Origin: DASWTL01 sp966250385
GTDB taxonomy: Bacteria > Bacteroidota > Bacteroidia > Sphingobacteriales > Sphingobacteriaceae
Reading direction: 5' to 3'
Assembly: GCA_966250385.1 (NCBI GenBank)
Contig: CBINHC010000033.1
Coordinates: 1-12,106, forward strand
DNA: 12,106 nt
Below are positions 7,929 to 12,106 of this stretch, in pieces. The position numbers were made by a program, and so were the translations under genes. The notes beneath the pieces are model-generated. The model was given only the letters and a program-made list of their open reading frames with translations, did no database searches and had not been told where the DNA came from. Position 1 is the first letter of the stretch. The number at the start of each line of letters is the position of its first letter.

Positions 7929-8636
7929 ATGGATGAATTAACAATCCCCGCTGAAGTTTCTAAAATAACCGCTCTGTTAGGCGATCGCGTCAGGATTACG
8001 ATCTTGTGGACCTTGCTCGATGGCCGGGCATACACAGCCATCGAGCTGGCCTCCAGAGCCGATACTTCTTCGCAGAACATCAGTATTCACATCAGCAAGT
8101 TGGTTCAGGCAGGGCTCCTAGCGGTAGAAAAGCAGGGACGCCATAAGTACTACCGCCTGTCTGGTAGCGAGGTAGCAACCGCGGTCGAGTCGCTTGGATC
8201 GCTCATTCCGCCAGTACCGCACAAAAAGATAACGTTAGCTCCGGAAATATCGGCAGTTAAACAATGTCGGACTTGCTATGACCACCTAGCGGGGAATCTG
8301 GGAGTGTTGATCAACGACTACCTTTTGCAGGAACAGATCTTGCGCCCGGTCGATCGAGAGTATAGGGTCACTCCCCGGGGAACCGAATTCTTTCAGGATA
8401 TCGGACTTGATGTGATCTTTGCTCAGCAAAACCGGCGGACCTTCGCCCGGCCCTGTCTGGACTGGACCGAACGAAAACATCACCTGGCCGGCGCTCTTGG
8501 AGCGGCTATGCTCAGTACCATGCTCGCTAAAAACTGGGTGCGTAAAATTGAAAACACCCGGGCGCTGATGATCACGGCCTCCGGAGAAAGTAAGATCTAT
8601 GATACCTTTAAAATTAGCATCAAGGGCAATACTTGA
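7929..8636 (+). CDS. ArsR-type winged-helix transcriptional regulator
   Basis: This encodes 235 residues from the ATG at 7929. An in-frame ATG at 7803 is rejected because it would overlap the hydrolase gene and add a non-family extension. Residues 10-90 are an ArsR/SmtB winged helix: VSKITALLGDRVRITILWTL, TAIELASRADTSSQNISIHI (recognition helix about 47-60), LVQAGLLAVEKQGRHKYYRL (wing). The C-terminal half is a second domain with CRTCYDHLAG (113-122), YRVTPRGTEFF, and CLDWTERKHHLAGALG (176-191). This two-domain type is longer than classic metal-sensing ArsR proteins of about 100-120 residues and is often annotated simply as a helix-turn-helix regulator. Cys113, Cys116, Cys176 and several His residues could sense a ligand or oxidant, but no ArsR metal box is evident. 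It is divergent from the hydrolase operon, its likely target. Confidence 0.88.
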   Translation: MDELTIPAEVSKITALLGDRVRITILWTLLDGRAYTAIELASRADTSSQNISIHISKLVQAGLLAVEKQGRHKYYRLSGSEVATAVESLGSLIPPVPHKKITLAPEISAVKQCRTCYDHLAGNLGVLINDYLLQEQILRPVDREYRVTPRGTEFFQDIGLDVIFAQQNRRTFARPCLDWTERKHHLAGALGAAMLSTMLAKNWVRKIENTRALMITASGESKIYDTFKISIKGNT

Positions 8637-8643
8637 GAGCAAT

Positions 8644-8679
8644 AAAAAAACCGCCGCAAACTCATGGCTTGCGACGGTT
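8644..8679 (-). terminator. Rho-independent terminator of small RNA unit 1
   Basis: On the minus strand AACCGTCGCAA (8679-8669) pairs with TTGCGGCGGTT (8659-8649), with one internal A/C mismatch, followed by a run of T to 8644. The T run is only on the minus side, so the terminator belongs to a minus-strand transcript and not primarily to the regulator gene that ends at 8636. Confidence 0.75.
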
Positions 8680-8720
8680 AGTTAACGTATCTACCTAAAC
8701 CAACATCGAATTGGTCTCTG
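8644..8720 (-). ncRNA. Candidate small RNA, unit 1
   Basis: Read on the minus strand, a TACCTTTG element (8731-8724) is followed by a 5' hairpin (AGACCAA 8717-8711 pairing with TTGGTTT 8703-8697, 7-nt loop). A core GGTAGA (8695-8690) and a terminator hairpin ending in a T run come next. The predicted transcript is about 77 nt. The same order and spacing recur in unit 2. No protein frame fits. The RNA lies convergent to the regulator gene, starting 8 bp beyond its stop. The transcription start is estimated from the promoter. Confidence 0.6.
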
Positions 8721-8723
8721 ACA

Positions 8724-8770
8724 CAAAGGTAATCCACCCATATCCTGGAAAATGCGGGATTATCACCTTT
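8724..8770 (-). promoter_or_regulatory. Promoter of small RNA unit 1 with upstream box
   Basis: On the minus strand TACCTTTG (8731-8724) matches TAnnTTTG exactly. A box reading ATTATCACCTTT on the plus strand (8759-8770) lies 27 nt upstream of it. A TTTT sits near the -33 position, without a TTG. The same arrangement, ungapped, precedes unit 2. Confidence 0.6.
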
Positions 8771-8891
8771 CTGATTTAATGTCAATTTTAGGCAATCCAT
8801 TCTGCGACTCCCACTGGGGAGACAAGAAACTCAGAGAACATATCGAAAAATTTTTAAACCGATGCGCGTCAGCAACGGAAACGTCATTAAT

Positions 8892-8922
8892 AAAAAACCG
8901 CCAGGGTGAACAACCCTGGCGG
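8892..8922 (-). terminator. Rho-independent terminator of small RNA unit 2
   Basis: On the minus strand CCGCCAGGGT (8922-8913) pairs perfectly with ACCCTGGCGG (8907-8898) over a 5-nt loop, followed by six T (8897-8892). No minus-strand protein gene ends near it, which implies a non-coding transcript. Confidence 0.85.
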
Positions 8923-8963
8923 CACACTATTCTACCAAACAAATGAAAAATAATCATTTGCAT
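8892..8963 (-). ncRNA. Candidate small RNA, unit 2
   Basis: On the minus strand TACCTTTG (8974-8967) is followed by a perfect hairpin CAAATGA/TCATTTG (8960-8954 with 8946-8940, 7-nt loop). Core GGTAGA (8936-8931) and a perfect 10-bp terminator with T run follow. The predicted length is about 72 nt. Its stem sequence differs from unit 1 while stem and loop lengths are the same, which argues for conserved structure. It lies about 170 nt upstream of unit 1, in tandem, and is divergent from the receptor gene at 9258. Confidence 0.62.
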
Positions 8964-8966
8964 TCA

Positions 8967-9013
8967 CAAAGGTAGCGTCCCCTGCATCCGATAAATTTGT
9001 TATTACCACCTTT
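8967..9013 (-). promoter_or_regulatory. Promoter of small RNA unit 2 with upstream box
   Basis: TACCTTTG on the minus strand (8974-8967) is followed by TG as in unit 1. The upstream box reads ATTACCACCTTT on the plus strand (9002-9013), matching unit 1 at 11 of 12 positions and at the same 27-nt distance. Confidence 0.6.
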
Positions 9014-9171
9014 TATTTCAGGACATTCTTTCAGTGCATCTGGAAACCTTCGAATGTCTGCTGCCCTGCTCGCTATCGACCGGCTATTAATTCCCAATTT
9101 CAAATTCCTCTAGGCAAAAATTATATAAACATTACTGGCAATTCGATAAATATCACCATACAGGGCCGGGG

Positions 9172-9179
9172 TACATTTG
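9172..9179 (+). promoter_or_regulatory. -7 element TACATTTG of the second receptor gene
   Basis: TACATTTG matches the Bacteroidota TAnnTTTG consensus exactly, 78 bp before the chosen ATG at 9258. No TTG is seen at -33, so it may need an activator or an ECF-type sigma factor. It would give a leader of roughly 70-75 nt. Confidence 0.5.
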
Positions 9180-9257
9180 CACAGTTAATTAAACAAATAA
9201 ACACGCTGCTCAAATTTCTGCCATATGAATTGCCAGAAAAAAATTAAAAAAACAACA

Positions 9258-11678
9258 ATGAAAAGAATTATTACAATCGCTTTAATGTTGGTGCCCATGC
9301 TGATGTATGCGCAAACCAAACCCGGAACCTCCCGGATCTATGGTCAGGTGAAAACCGACCAGGGGCCTGCGGAGTATGTAACCGTCCGCCTTTTGGCCGC
9401 AAAAGATTCATCCTTTGTAAAGGGAATGACATCCGACGGAGCGGGAAACTTCGATTTCGCCGCCCTGCCATACGATTCCTATCTGCTTTCAGTAAGTTCG
9501 ATCGGCTTCAAACCGGTTTCCTCTAGCCGCGTAAATACCACTGCGGAGGCTCCGGAGATTCAGGTTAAAGATCTGATGCTTGTGGCTGACAGCAAGACTT
9601 TAAAAGAAGTAGCCGTTGTAAGCACGGTGCCATTTATTGAAACAAAAAGCGACATGACCGTCCTAAATGTCGAGAACAGCGTCGTTTCGACCGGTTCTAC
9701 GGCACTTGAAGTACTCCAGAAGGCTCCCGGGGTGATCCTGGACAAGGATGAAAACATCAGTCTGAAAGGCAAGTCCGGTGTTGTGGTCATGATCGACGGT
9801 AAGCCCAGCCATTTATCAGCCGGTGATCTCGCAGCTATGCTCAGAAATATGAGTGCTAATGAGATCTCGCAAATGGAGATCATTAGCAATCCATCCGCAA
9901 AATATGATGCTGCTGGTAATTCAGGGATCATTAACATTAAGACTAAAAAACTTAAAAACCAGGGACTTAACGGAACCATCACTGCCGGAACCGGATATGC
10001 GGAAAAATCACTTTATAACGGCGGCGTGAACCTGAATTACAGAGCCGGTAAATTTAACTTCTTCGGCAACTACAACTATTCCCATAACAACCGGTCGGCG
10101 AATTTGGGTATCGACCGCTACGTTACAAGCAACCAAACCACCATGCTATTCAGCCAGAATGGTGACAAAGATCGGGAAGGCGATAATAACACGATTAAAG
10201 CAGGCGCAGACTATTTTATTAACGATAAGAATACGGTCTCCCTCATGATGTCCGGATTCATAAACAAAGGCAACGGCTCGCTTTACAACACAACCCGCAT
10301 GCTGGACAAAGACTTCCGACTGGATTCCTCATTAACAGCAAGCCAGCTGGATAAGTATAACTTTAAGAACGGCGCGGTAAACCTTAATTACAGAACAGTA
10401 CTTGACACCAACGGTCAGGAACTAACTTTTGATGCAGACTATGCCCGCTTCGACAAAAGCCAAAGTGAAAATCTGAACAACAACTATTACACCGGAGACG
10501 GACAGCCGCTGCATCCGGTTAGCCTGAATCGCAGCCAGGCCCCTACTACAATAGATATCAGGGCCCTGAAAATGGACTACGTCTACCCGATCAGCAAATC
10601 CCTGAAGCTCGAAGCAGGAATCAAGACAAGTTTTGTAAAGACTGACAATGATTATCGCTTTGAGAATGCCCAGGGAGGCCTGTGGGTTTCCGACCCGTCA
10701 AAAACCAACTACTTCAAATACGATGAAAACGTAAACGCAGCATATGTGAGCATGTCACGTTCCTTTAACCGTACAACAGTACAGGCTGGTTTAAGAGCTG
10801 AACTTACCCGCTCAGAGGGAAACTCAGTCACTACCGGTCTGGTCGTTGACACCACCTATACCCGGCTGTTTCCGTCTGTATTTATCTCTCAGAAACTATC
10901 TGAGAAGCATTCACTGGGCTTCAACTTCAGCCAACGGATCGACCGTCCGGGATACGAGGATCTCAATCCCTTTATTTTCATGCTCGATGAATACACTTAT
11001 CACCAGGGGAACCCATATTTAAGTCCGCAGTTCACCGACTCATATGGCATCACGTACAATTATGGAGGAATGCTGGCACTGGCGGCCGGATATTCACAAA
11101 CACGCGATGTGATGACCTTCCTCACTGAGCAGGACGACGCGACGAAAACAACACTGGCTACCCGTCGGAATCTGGACAAACAGTCAAGCTACTACCTGAA
11201 TGCAAATGCAACCTTCCCGGTAACCCGTTGGTGGTCATCATCCAACAACATCAACGGGTTCTACCTTGGATTTGAGGACTCAGACCTGGATGCCGGCAAA
11301 GTGGCCGTACAGGTAAATACCACACAAAACTTTTCGCTTCCAAAAGGTATCCGTCTTGAAATTGCCGGAAAATACCAGTCCCCGCTCACTTATGGTATCT
11401 TTGACCTCGAGCAGCAATACCAGGTAGATGCGGGTATCCAGAAATCTCTTTTCAATAAAAGGGGTAACCTAAAACTGAGTATGACGAACATTTTCGATAG
11501 CGAGAAAAACGTTTTTAACACCACCTACAGGAATATGAACTTCAAGTTCACCGAACGGGTACACAGCCGCCAGGGCCGCTTAACCTTCAGTTACCGCTTT
11601 GGAAATTCGCAGAATAAATCCTCACAGCGGAAAACAGGTGTCGAAGAAGAAACAAGCCGCACCAAGAAAGAAAACTAA
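9258..11678 (+). CDS. TonB-receptor-like outer-membrane protein (paralogue 2)
   Basis: The start at 9258 is preferred over an in-frame ATG at 9225 because it gives a clean signal peptide (KRIITIALMLVPMLMYA, cleaved before QTKPG), an A-rich leader, and exactly 806 residues, the length of the paralogue at 3094. The carboxypeptidase-regulatory-like domain is about residues 25-115 (GQVKTDQGPAEYVTV, GNFDFAALPYDSYLLSV). The plug is about 120-232 (ALEVLQKAPGVILDKDE, LKGKSGVVVMIDGKPSHL, GIINIKTKK). An OMP_b-brl_3-type barrel follows, with QRIDRPGYEDLNPF near 559 and LTFSYRFG near 775-782, then a charged tail. The fold and blocks are collinear with paralogue 1, pointing to duplication. The ligand is unknown. 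Many TonB-box-less members of this family are annotated only as barrels. It has its own promoter-like element and a strong terminator. Confidence 0.92.
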   Translation: MKRIITIALMLVPMLMYAQTKPGTSRIYGQVKTDQGPAEYVTVRLLAAKDSSFVKGMTSDGAGNFDFAALPYDSYLLSVSSIGFKPVSSSRVNTTAEAPEIQVKDLMLVADSKTLKEVAVVSTVPFIETKSDMTVLNVENSVVSTGSTALEVLQKAPGVILDKDENISLKGKSGVVVMIDGKPSHLSAGDLAAMLRNMSANEISQMEIISNPSAKYDAAGNSGIINIKTKKLKNQGLNGTITAGTGYAEKSLYNGGVNLNYRAGKFNFFGNYNYSHNNRSANLGIDRYVTSNQTTMLFSQNGDKDREGDNNTIKAGADYFINDKNTVSLMMSGFINKGNGSLYNTTRMLDKDFRLDSSLTASQLDKYNFKNGAVNLNYRTVLDTNGQELTFDADYARFDKSQSENLNNNYYTGDGQPLHPVSLNRSQAPTTIDIRALKMDYVYPISKSLKLEAGIKTSFVKTDNDYRFENAQGGLWVSDPSKTNYFKYDENVNAAYVSMSRSFNRTTVQAGLRAELTRSEGNSVTTGLVVDTTYTRLFPSVFISQKLSEKHSLGFNFSQRIDRPGYEDLNPFIFMLDEYTYHQGNPYLSPQFTDSYGITYNYGGMLALAAGYSQTRDVMTFLTEQDDATKTTLATRRNLDKQSSYYLNANATFPVTRWWSSSNNINGFYLGFEDSDLDAGKVAVQVNTTQNFSLPKGIRLEIAGKYQSPLTYGIFDLEQQYQVDAGIQKSLFNKRGNLKLSMTNIFDSEKNVFNTTYRNMNFKFTERVHSRQGRLTFSYRFGNSQNKSSQRKTGVEEETSRTKKEN

Positions 11679-11700
11679 AACAATAGCTCTACATTTCCAG

Positions 11701-11732
11701 ATCCCTGCCCATACCGGCAGGGATTTTTTTTT
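11701..11732 (+). terminator. Rho-independent terminator of the second receptor gene
   Basis: ATCCCTGCC (11701-11709) pairs perfectly with GGCAGGGAT (11716-11724) over a 6-nt loop, followed by nine T (11724-11732). It begins 22 bp after the stop codon. Confidence 0.92.
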
Positions 11733-11763
11733 GTAAAATCCGGTGATTCGCTTGCCCGTCTTT

Positions 11764-12053
11764 TCAACAGACCTCTTTGATAGTCCGAGCTACTTCAGCC
11801 AATGCAAAAGCCAGCTTTCCGCGATCATACTTCATGTTAAGAGCCACCCGTATGTACTCCTCCTTATCTGTTTGCCGGTTGACCGCAAAATCGCTTCGGT
11901 GTGCACTTCCAGTCCTTTCTTCAATGCCAGGGCCTTAAAGGCCGGGTAGGTATACGGCTCGGATATGATCCCGGAGGTTTGGCCCGCGAGAAGATTCAGA
12001 ATGCAACTCAACGCATGGTTGCCGCTGTTGAAAGCGACTATATCGGCGATCTG
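11764..12053 (-). pseudogene. Decayed PLP-dependent aminotransferase fragment (MocR-like)
   Basis: Read on the minus strand, one frame (12053-11835, ending at a stop 11834-11832) gives SGNHALSCILNLLAG, then ISEPYTYPAFKALALKKGLEVH. These resemble the core of aminotransferases such as the GntR/MocR-type group. The frame has a stop just upstream (TGA, 12056-12054) and no start. A second frame carries what looks like a C-terminal tail, EEYIRVALNMKY then LAFALAEVARTIKEVC, ending at a TGA (11766-11764). An intact enzyme would have about 250-300 residues between these segments, but here they are adjacent and out of frame. The parts therefore look like a remnant with a large internal deletion plus frameshift. 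The tail assignment is weaker than the core. Confidence 0.5.
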
Positions 12054-12106
12054 TCACCGGAAATTAGCAATGTACATTTAGAGGAAAATAAGGATGTACA
12101 ACCTGT

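Noticed and set aside
8752..8946. Plus-strand frame of 64 codons and an overlapping minus-strand frame
   Set aside because: Both run through the perfect terminator hairpin and the GGTAGA core of small RNA unit 2, with no start context or protein-like pattern.
8641..9013. CRISPR or attC-like array reading of the two repeated units
   Set aside because: There are only two units, the spacing is about 243 bp, no direct repeat is longer than about 12 bp, and no integrase or Cas gene is present; the promoter-hairpin-terminator order fits RNA genes better.
9225..9257. Upstream ATG for the second receptor
   Set aside because: It would put a charged 11-residue extension before a clean signal peptide and break the equal length with the paralogue.
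11943..12106. Plus-strand open frame reaching the right edge (GLAREKIQNATQRMVAAVE...)
   Set aside because: It looks somewhat protein-like but is codon-for-codon antisense to the aminotransferase-like core. It cannot be excluded for the last 50 bases, where no minus frame is convincing.
1..12106. tRNA, rRNA, insertion sequences
   Set aside because: No cloverleaf, rRNA core segment, transposase frame or terminal inverted repeats were recognised on either strand.

Overview
The window looks like chromosomal DNA of a Bacteroidota bacterium, probably of a Pedobacter/Mucilaginibacter/Chitinophaga-like lineage. The signs are large SusC-like or OMP_b-brl_3-like outer-membrane receptors, the 'VGIGTxxP...GxLxPRM...QRN' N-terminus typical of Bacteroidota surface proteins, TAnnTTTG-type -7 promoter elements, and A-rich leaders instead of Shine-Dalgarno sites. 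The genus is inferred, not shown.

Layout. (1) Positions 1-1639, minus strand: 5' part of a secreted, glycine-rich, phage-tail-fibre-like surface protein that runs off the left edge. (2) 1640-2157: non-coding. (3) 2243-2791, minus: small outer-membrane beta-barrel protein with its own terminator. (4) 2792-3093: divergent AT-rich regulatory region with a 21-bp-phased direct repeat. (5) 3094-5514, plus: an 806-residue TonB-receptor-like outer-membrane protein. (6) 5647-6354, plus: a DJ-1/PfpI enzyme, facing across a perfect hairpin terminator a two-gene minus-strand operon (exported alpha/beta hydrolase, then an antibiotic-biosynthesis-monooxygenase-fold protein, overlapping by 4 bp). (7) 7929-8636, plus: an ArsR-type winged-helix regulator divergent from that operon across 51 bp. 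(8) 8637-9257: a non-coding stretch with two tandem, architecturally matching small-RNA genes on the minus strand. (9) 9258-11678, plus: a second 806-residue receptor, a paralogue of the first, with a strong terminator. (10) 11764-12053, minus: a decayed aminotransferase remnant.

How it may work together. The two receptors bracket a small catabolic or detoxification-like module: an exported hydrolase, an ABM-fold protein, a DJ-1/PfpI enzyme and a divergent ArsR-type regulator that probably controls the hydrolase operon. No substrate can be read from the sequence.

The most notable signal is the small-RNA pair. Each unit has, in the same order, an ATTAYCACCTTT upstream box (plus-strand reading), exactly 27 nt to a TACCTTTG -7 element, a 7-bp/7-nt 5' hairpin whose stem sequence differs between the units, a shared GGTAGA core, and a Rho-independent terminator. 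I do not recognise them as a named RNA family.
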